Assembly (NCBI RefSeq): GCF_000383915.1
Contig: NZ_KB912942.1
Location: 8,202,470-8,266,469 of the forward strand
Direction: 5' to 3'
Length of the DNA stretch: 64,000 nucleotides
From: Amycolatopsis benzoatilytica AK 16/65
GTDB taxonomy: Bacteria; Actinomycetota; Actinomycetes; Mycobacteriales; Pseudonocardiaceae
Shown here one piece after another: positions 1 through 8,896 of the stretch. Each line of letters begins with the position of its first letter. Positions within the stretch are counted from its first letter, which is position 1. Below the pieces are notes generated by a model. The model ran no database searches, was not told the origin of the DNA, and saw nothing but the letters and a program-made list of their open reading frames with translations. The translations under genes and the position numbers were made by a program.

Positions 1-1
1 C

Positions 2-253
2 TTCGCCGGCACCGTCACGTTCAAGAACGCGCACGGGCTGCGAGAGGCGGCGCGGATCGTGCCGAGCGGGCAGTACCTCGCCGAAACCGACGCGCCGTTC
101 CTGACCCCTCATCCGTTCCGTGGGCGGCCGAACGAGCCGTATTGCACCGCCTACACCGTGCGGCATCTCGCGGCCCTTCGCGGCGAAGCGGTGCACGAGG
201 TCGCCGAGGCGGTCCGGACTACTGCCGAACGCGTCTACCGGCTGCCCGCCTGA
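2..253 (+). CDS. tatD: TatD family metal-dependent DNase, C-terminal part (5' end outside window)
   Basis: Only the last 83 residues are present. The reading frame is open from base 2 to the TGA at 251-253. The segment carries the C-terminal signature of TatD hydrolases, a TIM-barrel family of metal-dependent 3'-5' DNases: LAETDAPFLTPHPFRGRPN, in which the ETD aspartate is a metal ligand and the PHPFRG loop follows. The next gene is rpfB and then rsmA, the same order as Rv1008-Rv1009-Rv1010 in M. tuberculosis, which supports the call. The family call is secure; the start and N-terminal metal ligands cannot be seen. Confidence 0.93.
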   Translation, partial: FAGTVTFKNAHGLREAARIVPSGQYLAETDAPFLTPHPFRGRPNEPYCTAYTVRHLAALRGEAVHEVAEAVRTTAERVYRLPA

Positions 254-320
254 TTTCGCACTGTCACATGGGGTTGAACGGATTGCGACGTTCGGGTGCG
301 GGCATTCGTCCACCTGATGA

Positions 321-2069
<1,749 letters not shown>

Positions 2070-2082
2070 GTTTTCCTCCGTC

Positions 2083-2122
2083 GGCGGCCGTGAGCTTCGT
2101 GCTCGCGGCCGCCGGCGTTTTT
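2083..2122 (+). terminator. Intrinsic terminator after rpfB
   Basis: A 13-bp stem, GGCGGCCGTGAGC (2083-2095) against GCTCGCGGCCGCC (2101-2113), has one mismatch, a 5-nt loop and is followed by a run of five T (2118-2122). It begins 13 nt after the rpfB stop codon. It separates rpfB from rsmA even though the pair is conserved. Confidence 0.8.
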
Positions 2123-2168
2123 CGTGCCGCCTGCTCGGGCCGCCGAGTGCGCTGGGTAGGCTCGTCCG

Positions 2169-3011
2169 GTGGTGGAACTGCTGGGACCTGCCGAAATCCG
2201 CGGGCTGGCCGACGAACTCGACGTCCGGCCGACGAAGAAGCTCGGGCAGAACTTCGTGCACGACCCGAACACGGTTCGCCGCATCGTCGAACTCGGCGGC
2301 GTGCAGCCCGGAGACATCGTGCTGGAGGTCGGCCCCGGCCTCGGCTCGCTGACCCTCGGCTTGCTCGCCGCGGGCGCCCAGGTGGTCGCGGTGGAGATCG
2401 ATCCGGTCCTCGCCGCCAGGTTGCCGCGTACGGCGGCCGAGCGCGCGCCTGAGGCCGCGGAACGGCTGTCTGTGGTCGGAGCGGACGCATTGCGCGTGCG
2501 CGCCGCCGACCTGCCCGCGGAACCGGTGTCCCTCGTCGCGAACCTGCCGTACAACGTCGCGGTGCCGGTGGTGCTGCACTTGCTCGCCGAGCTGCCATCG
2601 CTGCGCAGTGGCCTCGTGATGGTTCAGACCGAGGTCGCCGATCGGATGGCGGCCGGACCGGGCAGCCGCACCTACGGCGTGCCCAGCGTGAAACTCGCCT
2701 GGTACGGCCCGGCCCGCAAGGTGGCCGCGGTGCCGCGTGCGGTGTTCTGGCCAGTCCCGAACGTCGATTCGGCGCTCGTGTCGTTCAGTCGCACCGACCC
2801 GGTGTCCGGCGTCGATCGGGAACGGCTCTTCGCGGTGGTCGACGCGGCGTTTTCGCAACGCCGCAAGACCCTCCGGGCCGCGCTGGCGGGCTGGGCCGGT
2901 TCGGCCGATCGGGCGGGGGAGCTGCTCGCGGAGGCGGGGATCGACCCGCGGACGCGCGGGGAGCAGCTGGACGTGCACGCGTTCGCCCGGATCGCGGCAG
3001 CCAAGTCCTGA
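2169..3011 (+). CDS. rsmA: 16S rRNA (adenine(1518)-N6/adenine(1519)-N6)-dimethyltransferase
   Basis: A 280-residue protein of normal length for KsgA/RsmA, starting at GTG 2169. It dimethylates two adjacent adenines in the helix 45 loop of 16S rRNA late in 30S assembly, using SAM. Visible motifs are the N-terminal [10 protein letters not shown], the SAM-binding [12 protein letters not shown] (motif I), the acidic VEID (motif II) and the catalytic [10 protein letters not shown] (motif IV). The C-terminal helical domain is present. It sits between rpfB and, after two inserted genes, ispE, as in mycobacteria. Confidence 0.97.
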   Translation: MVELLGPAEIRGLADELDVRPTKKLGQNFVHDPNTVRRIVELGGVQPGDIVLEVGPGLGSLTLGLLAAGAQVVAVEIDPVLAARLPRTAAERAPEAAERLSVVGADALRVRAADLPAEPVSLVANLPYNVAVPVVLHLLAELPSLRSGLVMVQTEVADRMAAGPGSRTYGVPSVKLAWYGPARKVAAVPRAVFWPVPNVDSALVSFSRTDPVSGVDRERLFAVVDAAFSQRRKTLRAALAGWAGSADRAGELLAEAGIDPRTRGEQLDVHAFARIAAAKS

Positions 3012-3730
3012 TCTCGGGCCGCCGAGGGCCGCACGCGCGCCGGCTTCGCCCAGTCCTCGAGTGAAGGTCCGGACGTCGTCCGCCAGGGCGACCGCGCGAT
3101 CTGTCCCGCTGCGGCCCGCCCGGCTCGGATGCGGCGATGCAGCGGAACCCGCGCGGGTCCCGCCCCGGACTGGTTGCTGGCCTGATGGAATGAGTCCTGG
3201 ATCTCGCCCATCGTCCAGACATTTATGCGGACATTTCCCGGCAAACACAAAATCGCCTCGCGTCGCGGCAGGCGCGACCGGGGTCACATTGGTTCAACCA
3301 GGCTGTCGGCGCGGCTATTCCCGGTCCGCTCGAAGCCCTCGTCCGGCGCACTCGAGAAGGTGCGGGCGGCCTCGGCATCCGGGGGAAGCTCCGGTGGTCG
3401 CGAACCGGACTGTTCGGGCCCGTCGAGAGCCGATGGTTCGCCTTGGCGGCCTACCTTCCTCAGCGGCTGGTGCACCCGGCGGCGGACCGAGGTACAGTGA
3501 AAAGTTCTGGCTCTTCGGCCGAAATTCCTTGATCCGCAACCGGGTCTGCGTTGTCCACAGTGGATCTCATGATCGCCGTTCGGCAGGGTCTGCCAGGTCG
3601 GAGCACTGTTCGGCGGCCGAGGTTCCCGCTCCCGCGAGGCAAGACGGCCGTTCCGGCATGCGGCCGCCACCAGACGTGTGATCTGCATCCGCGTGCTTGC
3701 GTTCAGTCCGTGGGATCGGCTTTACTCAGA
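3012..3730. other. Long intergenic region between rsmA and the SAM riboswitch
   Basis: About 720 bp with no ORF that looks coding on either strand. The only clear signals are a perfect DnaA box overlapping a TCCA-N3-TGGA palindrome at 3551-3564. The promoter for the riboswitch transcript must lie in its 3' part, but no convincing -35/-10 pair was recognised. Confidence 0.6.
3551..3564 (+). promoter_or_regulatory. DnaA box (TTGTCCACA) overlapping an iterated palindrome
   Basis: TTGTCCACA at 3551-3559 matches the actinobacterial DnaA-box consensus exactly. The overlapping TCCACAGTGGA (3554-3564) is one of at least seven TCCA-N3-TGGA sites in the window. The site lies about 170 bp upstream of the SAM riboswitch. 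Function is unknown. Confidence 0.45.
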
Positions 3731-3825
3731 AGCGTCCATCCCGAGCGACTGAGAGACCTGGCTCGCCGAAGTCGCAGCAACCACCCTCCGCAGGGCAGGT
3801 GCTACCGCCAGGACCGATGGAGGCT
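3731..3825 (+). ncRNA. SAM-I (S-box) riboswitch aptamer
   Basis: A compact 95-nt S-box. P1 is AGCGTCCATC (3731-3740) with GATGGAGGCT (3816-3825), 9 of 10 pairs. P2 is GCGACT (3745-3750) with AGTCGC (3770-3775), perfect. P3 is CCCT (3784-3787) with AGGG (3792-3795). Conserved S-box unpaired blocks are visible: GAGAGACCTGG in the P2 arm, GCAACC after P2 (3777-3782) and GGTGCTA (3798-3804) before P4. The 3' strand of P1 contains GGAGG (3819-3823), the ribosome site of the leader ORF at 3833, so SAM binding should occlude it. The downstream gene is MetN-like, consistent with methionine/SAM control. Confidence 0.85.
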
Positions 3826-3832
3826 GTTTCCG

Positions 3833-3934
3833 ATGAAGAGGGTCACCCGCCCGCTCCTGCTGACCCGCCGACGTGTCGTCGACGAAGGTCGCCGCTCGGT
3901 ATGTGCGTGTCAACGCTCCATGGTCATCGCCTGA
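3833..3934 (+). CDS. 33-residue Cys-containing leader peptide between riboswitch and metN-like gene
   Basis: ATG 3833 lies 9 nt after the GGAGG contained in the riboswitch P1 helix. The central LLLTRRRVVDEGRRSV resembles, from memory, the short 'putative leader peptide' family (LLTRRxHVDLxRV...C) found before sulfur-assimilation genes in Streptomyces and relatives. It ends in CACQRSMVIA. The two Cys codons (3902-3904 and 3908-3910) stand immediately upstream of a segment (3915-3923) that is perfectly complementary to the Shine-Dalgarno region of the downstream gene. The likely role is a cis-acting translational sensor rather than a functional product. Coding is inferred from the ribosome site, the position and the family likeness. 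Confidence 0.6.
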   Translation: MKRVTRPLLLTRRRVVDEGRRSVCACQRSMVIA

Positions 3935-4032
3935 TCTTTCTTCCGGTCTTTTCTTGCACCGTCCACATCGGACGGTAATTCGATGACGCTTGGCGCGCCC
4001 GGAATCGGCGCCGCGCCCGTATGCCATGGAGC
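3915..4032 (+). promoter_or_regulatory. Predicted leader/Shine-Dalgarno pairing controlling the metN-like gene
   Basis: GCTCCATGG (3915-3923, inside the leader ORF) is the exact reverse complement of CCATGGAGC (4024-4032), which contains the GGAG ribosome site for the GTG at 4039. Pairing would hide that site when the leader ORF is not being translated. A ribosome on the last codons of the leader would cover 3915-3923 and free it. A local hairpin, ACCGTCC with GGACGGT, lies between them at about 3958-3976. The pairing is seen in the sequence; the switching is inference. Confidence 0.5.
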
Positions 4033-4038
4033 CCTTTC

Positions 4039-5052
4039 GTGATCACCGTCGAAAACGTGTCCAAGTCCTTTCCCTTCCACGGAAACCGTGTCGCCGCGCT
4101 GCGTGACGTGAGCGTCGACGTGCAAGCCGGCTCGCTGTTCGGCGTCGTCGGCCCGGCCGGTTCCGGCAAGTCCACCCTCGCCCGGTGCATCGCGCTGCAG
4201 GAGCGCCCGGACCGCGGCGTGGTGCGGCTCGACGGCCTCAACACCGCGACGCTGGACGGCAAGCGGCTGCGGGAAATCCGCCGTCAGCTGGGCGTTGTCG
4301 GCACCAAGCCGGAGTTGATCGCCGAGCGCACCGTCGCGGGCAACATCGCCAGCCCGCTGGAGCAGCTGGGCGTCGACGGCCCGCAGCGGCGCAGCAAGGT
4401 CGGCTCGCTGCTCGACCTGGTCGGCCTCACCGCGCGCGCCGCGCAGAAGCCGGAGGAACTCACCGAAGGCCAGCTCCGCCGCGTCTCGGTCGCCAAGGCT
4501 CTCGCCGCCGGCCCGGCGGTGCTGCTGGCCGACGACCCGACCGCGGGCATCGCGCCGGAGGACGCCGGCGCCGTGCTGGCGGTGCTCGACCGGGCCCGCG
4601 CCGAGCTGGGCGTGACGATCGTCGTCACCACCCAGGACGCGGACGTGGTCCGCCGGGTCTGCGACGACGTCGCGGTGCTGGACAACGGCGCCCTGGTGGA
4701 GCGCGGTTCGGTCCTCGACCTCGTCTCGACGCCGGACAGCTGGACCGCACAGGCGGTGCTGCCGGCCATCGAGACCTCGCGCGCCCAGTCCGCGAAGTAC
4801 GACCGCGCGGTCGACGTGGTGCTGATCGGCTTCGCGTCGGTGGGCGCACTGCTCCCCGAGGCGGCCAGTCGCTTCGATGTGGAGCTGGCCACCATCGGCG
4901 GCGGCCTGACCCGCCTCGGCGACACCCCGATCGCCCGCTTCCGCCTGGGGGTCCGCGGCGAGCGCGCGGACGCCGCGCTGTCCTGGATCGCCGAGCGCGG
5001 CGCGCACGTGAGCCAGCCGGCGCGTGGCCCGCAGAGCGTGGTCGCCGCCTGA
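4039..5052 (+). CDS. MetN-like ABC ATPase with NIL domain, catalytically degenerate, no transporter partners
   Basis: A 337-residue protein. GTG 4039 is preferred (GGAG 7 nt upstream; N-terminus ITVENVSKSF as in MetN); ATG 4021 is in frame but has a poorer site. It has the layout of MetN, the ATPase of methionine importers: an ABC domain (1-235) and a C-terminal NIL ligand-binding domain (about 255-330). Walker A is intact (GPAGSGKS, 38-45). The Q-loop Gln is missing (VVGTK at 86-90), the signature is LTEGQ (141-145) instead of LSGGQ, Walker B ends in DD (165-166) instead of DE, the D-loop Asp is gone and the H-loop His is Gln199. No metI or metQ lies nearby. It may be a pseudo-ATPase or sensor. 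The family is secure; a transport function is doubtful. Confidence 0.8.
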   Translation: MITVENVSKSFPFHGNRVAALRDVSVDVQAGSLFGVVGPAGSGKSTLARCIALQERPDRGVVRLDGLNTATLDGKRLREIRRQLGVVGTKPELIAERTVAGNIASPLEQLGVDGPQRRSKVGSLLDLVGLTARAAQKPEELTEGQLRRVSVAKALAAGPAVLLADDPTAGIAPEDAGAVLAVLDRARAELGVTIVVTTQDADVVRRVCDDVAVLDNGALVERGSVLDLVSTPDSWTAQAVLPAIETSRAQSAKYDRAVDVVLIGFASVGALLPEAASRFDVELATIGGGLTRLGDTPIARFRLGVRGERADAALSWIAERGAHVSQPARGPQSVVAA

Positions 5053-5077
5053 TTTCCGGTTAGCCGCAAGGCATCTC

Positions 5078-5114
5078 CACCGCGGGCCGCTCCGGATCGG
5101 GGCGGTCCGCGGTG
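5078..5114. terminator. Hairpin between the metN-like gene and the convergent membrane-protein gene
   Basis: CACCGCGGGCCGC (5078-5090) pairs with GCGGTCCGCGGTG (5102-5114) with one mismatch. It lies between convergent genes and has no T-run, so it is probably a bidirectional, U-tract-less terminator. Confidence 0.5.
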
Positions 5115-5127
5115 CGCTTGTGGCGGG

Positions 5128-5688
5128 TCAGATTGAGCACGCCAGCCAGATCGAGGCCCCGGTCGGCGCGAGCCAGACGAGGATGCCGAGCAGCAGCTGG
5201 CCGGTCAGGGACAGAAATTCGGCGATCAGCACCGCTGTGTACTTGATTCCGGTCCAGATCTCGGCGGAGCGGGTCGCTGTCTCGGCCAGCTCGCGATCCA
5301 GCTTCGCCTCCAGCCGGTCCATCGCCGCCTCCGACTCGGCCTGCTCGGGCACGAACTTCAGGGCCGCCCACATCGCCACGACGAAGATCGTCCACGACGA
5401 CACCACGCCGATCGCGATGATCACGACCCGGGCGGTGCCTGGTCCGCCGATCCCCAGCAGGCCGCCGAGGGCGAGGAACTCGGCCACCGCGGCGAGGGCG
5501 AGCGACAACTGCAGCATCACGGCGGTCACGATCCGCCTGCCCTCTCGCGGCGCTCTCGTGAGCTTCGCGGACTTCTCCGCCACTGCGAACGCGATCAGCA
5601 GCGTCGGGATGATCTGCGCCGTCGCGGCCCAGAAGTCAGTGGTGATCGGCACGCGGAAAGGATGCCGCAGCCGTCCGGTTCGCGACAC
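5128..5688 (-). CDS. Hypothetical integral membrane protein
   Basis: A 186-residue protein from GTG 5688; a second in-frame GTG at 5652 (N-terminus VPITTDFWAATAQ) would give 174 residues and neither has a good ribosome site. Three to four hydrophobic segments are visible: IIPTLLIAFAV, a pair around LALAAVAEFLALGGL and VVIIAIGVVSSWTIFVVAMWAAL, and a C-terminal AVLIAEFLSLTGQLLLGILVWL. A charged 35-residue stretch rich in Glu, Ala and Arg precedes the last segment and may form a coiled coil. I do not recognise the family. It lies alone, convergent with the metN-like gene. Confidence 0.6.
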   Translation of the reverse strand: MSRTGRLRHPFRVPITTDFWAATAQIIPTLLIAFAVAEKSAKLTRAPREGRRIVTAVMLQLSLALAAVAEFLALGGLLGIGGPGTARVVIIAIGVVSSWTIFVVAMWAALKFVPEQAESEAAMDRLEAKLDRELAETATRSAEIWTGIKYTAVLIAEFLSLTGQLLLGILVWLAPTGASIWLACSI

Positions 5689-5834
5689 TGGTTTCGCCGT
5701 ATCGGTCTCGGCGGCCGGTATCTCAGGTCAGCTGTACTGGCTATCAGGACATCTGTCCTGCCCGGCGAGTGATCCCGCCCCGGGGTTTTTCTCCTGGTGA
5801 GCCCCGGCGGAGCGGCGCCACGTAGGCTGGACAG

Positions 5835-6803
5835 GTGCTCGCCGTCGTTCCTCCCCCTGTCACCGTCCGGGTCCCGGCCAAGGTCAACCTGCACCTGGCC
5901 GTCGGAGACCTGCGATCGGACGGGTTCCACGAGCTGGTGACCGTTTTCCAGGCGCTTTCGCTCACCGACGAGGTGACCGTCGCGGCTACTGACGATCCTG
6001 GGCTCGAGGTGTACGGAGAGGGGGAGCGCACGGTCCCCACCGACGGCACCAACCTCGCCTGGCGTGCGGCCCGCGAGCTCGCCGCGTACGCCGGGCGGCC
6101 GGATGCGGACGCGCCGAAGGTGCGGGTCGTGCTCCGCAAAGGCATTCCGGTCGCGGGCGGCATGGCCGGCGGCAGCGCCGACGCGGCCGCCGCACTGGTC
6201 GGGCTGTCCTCGCTGTGGAAGCTCGACATCACCCGGGACGAACTCGCCACCATCGCCGGCCGCCTCGGCAGCGACGTGCCCTTCGCGCTGTACGGCGGCA
6301 CCGCGCTCGGCACCGGTCGTGGTGAGCGGCTCGTGCCGGTGCTGGGGCGGCACACCTTCCACTGGGTGCTGGCCTTCGACGAAGAGGGTCTCTCGACGCC
6401 CAAGGTGTTCGGCGAGCTCGACCGGTTGCGCGCGGACGGCAAGCCGCCGCGGATCGGCTCGCACACACCGGTCGTCGAGGCGCTCGCGTCCGGCGACCCC
6501 CGGCAGCTCGCTCTGCTGCTGGGCAACGACTTGCAAGCCGCGGCCGTGTCGCTGCGGCCGGGCCTGCGCCGCACGCTGCGCGCCGGGGTGAACGCGGGGG
6601 CGCTCGCCGGGTGCGTGTCCGGCTCCGGGCCCACTTGCGCGTTCCTGTGCGCGGACGCGGAGACCGCGGTCGAAGTGGCCGCCGAACTGTCCGGTGCGGG
6701 GGTGTGCCGCACCGTCCGGGTCGCGCACGGCCCGGTGCCCGGCGCGCGGGTGGTCGGCGGCGACGACGCGCCGCGCAGCGCGCCCCCGCGCGTACACGCC
6801 TGA
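5835..6803 (+). CDS. ispE: 4-diphosphocytidyl-2-C-methyl-D-erythritol kinase
   Basis: A 322-residue GHMP kinase starting at GTG 5835. It phosphorylates the 2-hydroxyl of CDP-methylerythritol in the MEP pathway for isoprenoids. Visible motifs are the N-terminal [12 protein letters not shown] (substrate binding, with the catalytic Lys region), the ATP-binding [20 protein letters not shown] and the C-terminal [13 protein letters not shown]. Its position downstream of rsmA is conserved in actinobacteria. The C-terminus runs about 15 residues beyond the conserved fold. An ABC-F gene follows after 29 nt and may be co-transcribed. Confidence 0.96.
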   Translation: MLAVVPPPVTVRVPAKVNLHLAVGDLRSDGFHELVTVFQALSLTDEVTVAATDDPGLEVYGEGERTVPTDGTNLAWRAARELAAYAGRPDADAPKVRVVLRKGIPVAGGMAGGSADAAAALVGLSSLWKLDITRDELATIAGRLGSDVPFALYGGTALGTGRGERLVPVLGRHTFHWVLAFDEEGLSTPKVFGELDRLRADGKPPRIGSHTPVVEALASGDPRQLALLLGNDLQAAAVSLRPGLRRTLRAGVNAGALAGCVSGSGPTCAFLCADAETAVEVAAELSGAGVCRTVRVAHGPVPGARVVGGDDAPRSAPPRVHA

Positions 6804-6832
6804 ACTATTAGTCCACAGTGGAAAGGATCCGG

Positions 6833-8602
6833 ATGGCCAACCTGGTCAACCTGGAGTCGGTGAGCAAGTCCTACGGCGTGAAGCCGTTGCTGGACAACGT
6901 TTCCCTCGGCGTCGCCGCGGGGCAGCGAATCGGCGTCGTCGGGCTCAACGGAGGCGGGAAGACGACGCTGCTCGAAGTCCTTTCCGGACTGAGCGAACCG
7001 GATTCCGGCCGGGTCAGCCACGTGCGCGACGTGCGGATGGCGGTCGTCACCCAGCGTACCGAGCTGCCGGTGGGCAGCACCGTCGGCGATGTCGTGCTGC
7101 AGCGCTACGGCGCCGAGCACGAATGGGCTGCCGACGCGCGCGTCCGGTCCATTGTGGACGGGCTGGGCATTACCGCGATCGGACTGGATACCTCGACCGC
7201 GAACCTGTCCGGCGGAGAGCGCCGCCGGGTCGCGCTGGCCGCCGCGCTCACCGGCGAGCTGGACCTGGTGGTGTTGGACGAGCCGACCAACCACCTGGAC
7301 ATCGAGGGCGTCCGCTGGCTCGCCGACCACCTGCTGAGCCGGCGCATCGCGGTCGTGGTCGTGACCCACGACCGGTGGTTCCTGGACACCGTCGCGAGCC
7401 TCACCTGGGAGGTCGCGAACGGCCGGGTCGAGCAGTACGAAGGCGGTTACGCGGACTGGATTTTCGCCCGTGCCGAGCGGGCCCGGCTGGCCGCGACCGC
7501 GGAGGAGAAGCGGCAGAACCTGGCGCGCAAGGAACTGGCCTGGCTGCGTCGCGGCCCGCAGGCGCGCTCGTCCAAACCGCGTTACCGCGTCGAGGCGGCC
7601 GAGGCGCTGATCGCCGACGTGCCGCCGCCGCGCGATTCCGTCGAGCTGATGGCGTTCGCGAAACGCCGCCTCGGCAAAACGGTGCTGGAACTGGAAGACG
7701 TCTCGCTGGCGGTCGGCGAGCGGACTCTGCTCGATCACCTCACCTGGCGGATCGGCCCGGGCGACCGGATCGGTCTGGTCGGCGTGAACGGATCCGGCAA
7801 GACCACCCTGCTGAAGCTGCTGGGCGGCGACGTCGAATCGCCGACCGGCCGGCGCGTGCAGGGCAAGACGGTCGCGCTCGCGCATCTGCGCCAGGAGTTG
7901 GACGACCTGCCCGCCGATCTTCGCGTGCTGCAAGCGATCGAGCAGGTCGCCGGCCGCGTCGTGTTCGGCAAGCAGGAGATGAGCGCGTCGCAGCTGGGCG
8001 AGAAGCTCGGCTTCCCCGCCGCACGGCAGTGGACGCCGGTCGGCGACCTGTCCGGCGGCGAGCGGCGCCGCCTGCAGCTGTGCCGGCTGCTGATGGCCGA
8101 GCCGAACGTGCTGCTGCTGGACGAGCCGACGAACGACCTGGACATCGACACTCTGCAGCAGCTGGAAGACCTGCTGGACGGCTGGCCCGGCACGATGGTC
8201 GTGGTTTCGCACGACCGGTACCTCGTCGAGCGCGTCTGCGACGCCACGTACGCGCTCTTCGGCGATGGCAACGTCACGCATCTGCCGGGCGGCATCGACG
8301 AGTATCTCGACCGGCGCGCGCGGGCCAAGGAAGCCGCGCCGCGTCGTGAGGCACCCGCCCCGGAGAAGACCGAGGCTAAGCGCAGCGCGGCGGAAATCCG
8401 CGCGGCGCAGAAGGAATTGGGCCGGCTGGAGCGGCAGCTGGACAAGCTCTCGGCGCGCGAGGAGAAGCTGCACGCCGCGCTGGCCGAAGCCGCGACGGAC
8501 CCGGAGAAGCTGATCGAGCTGAACACCGAGCTGAAGGGCGTCCTGACGGAAAAGGACGACGTCGAGGCGAAGTGGCTGGAGACCTCCGAACTGGCCGAGT
8601 GA
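6833..8602 (+). CDS. ABC-F family ATPase (Uup/EttA-like, ribosome-associated)
   Basis: A 589-residue protein with two ABC domains in one chain and no membrane segments. ATG 6833 has AAAGGA upstream. Both halves carry Walker A (GLNGGGKTT and GVNGSGKTT), LSGGERRR signatures and Walker B DEPTN (DEPTNHLDIEG, DEPTNDLDID). The linker is Arg/Lys-rich, as in proteins that enter the ribosomal E site. A C-terminal Lys/Glu-rich coiled coil (about 500-585) resembles Uup. The family acts on stalled ribosomes or in antibiotic target protection; which applies here is unknown. A TCCACAGTGGA palindrome lies just upstream (6812-6822) and another copy of the motif inside the gene (7148-7158). The following 294 bp hold nothing recognisable. 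Confidence 0.9.
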   Translation: MANLVNLESVSKSYGVKPLLDNVSLGVAAGQRIGVVGLNGGGKTTLLEVLSGLSEPDSGRVSHVRDVRMAVVTQRTELPVGSTVGDVVLQRYGAEHEWAADARVRSIVDGLGITAIGLDTSTANLSGGERRRVALAAALTGELDLVVLDEPTNHLDIEGVRWLADHLLSRRIAVVVVTHDRWFLDTVASLTWEVANGRVEQYEGGYADWIFARAERARLAATAEEKRQNLARKELAWLRRGPQARSSKPRYRVEAAEALIADVPPPRDSVELMAFAKRRLGKTVLELEDVSLAVGERTLLDHLTWRIGPGDRIGLVGVNGSGKTTLLKLLGGDVESPTGRRVQGKTVALAHLRQELDDLPADLRVLQAIEQVAGRVVFGKQEMSASQLGEKLGFPAARQWTPVGDLSGGERRRLQLCRLLMAEPNVLLLDEPTNDLDIDTLQQLEDLLDGWPGTMVVVSHDRYLVERVCDATYALFGDGNVTHLPGGIDEYLDRRARAKEAAPRREAPAPEKTEAKRSAAEIRAAQKELGRLERQLDKLSAREEKLHAALAEAATDPEKLIELNTELKGVLTEKDDVEAKWLETSELAE

Positions 8603-8896
8603 CAGCGGCGGGACGGGCGAGGTCGCTCCGCAGGGTCGCTGCCGCGGAGGCTTCGCGCGCCTCGTGCTCGGCTTCCTCGGCGACCGTCGCCCGGGGGACA
8701 ACGCCGCCTCGGTGTGCCCGGGCTTCGCCCCGTGCCCGCGTCCGGTTTCGGCCGCGGCGGGGACCTGCATCGCCGCGGGGACAGATCCGCACGTCGGGTC
8801 CGTCCCCGTGTCGTTTCGGGGGCTGCCCGGGCCGGACACTCGCTGTTCACGCCGCCGCGGGCGTGGCCGCGAAAACCGGACAGTAATCTGACCCGC

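Noticed and set aside
8603..8896. A regulatory RNA or small gene between the ABC-F and acyl-AMP ligase genes
   Set aside because: No conserved aptamer block, hairpin-T-run or plausible start with ribosome site was found.
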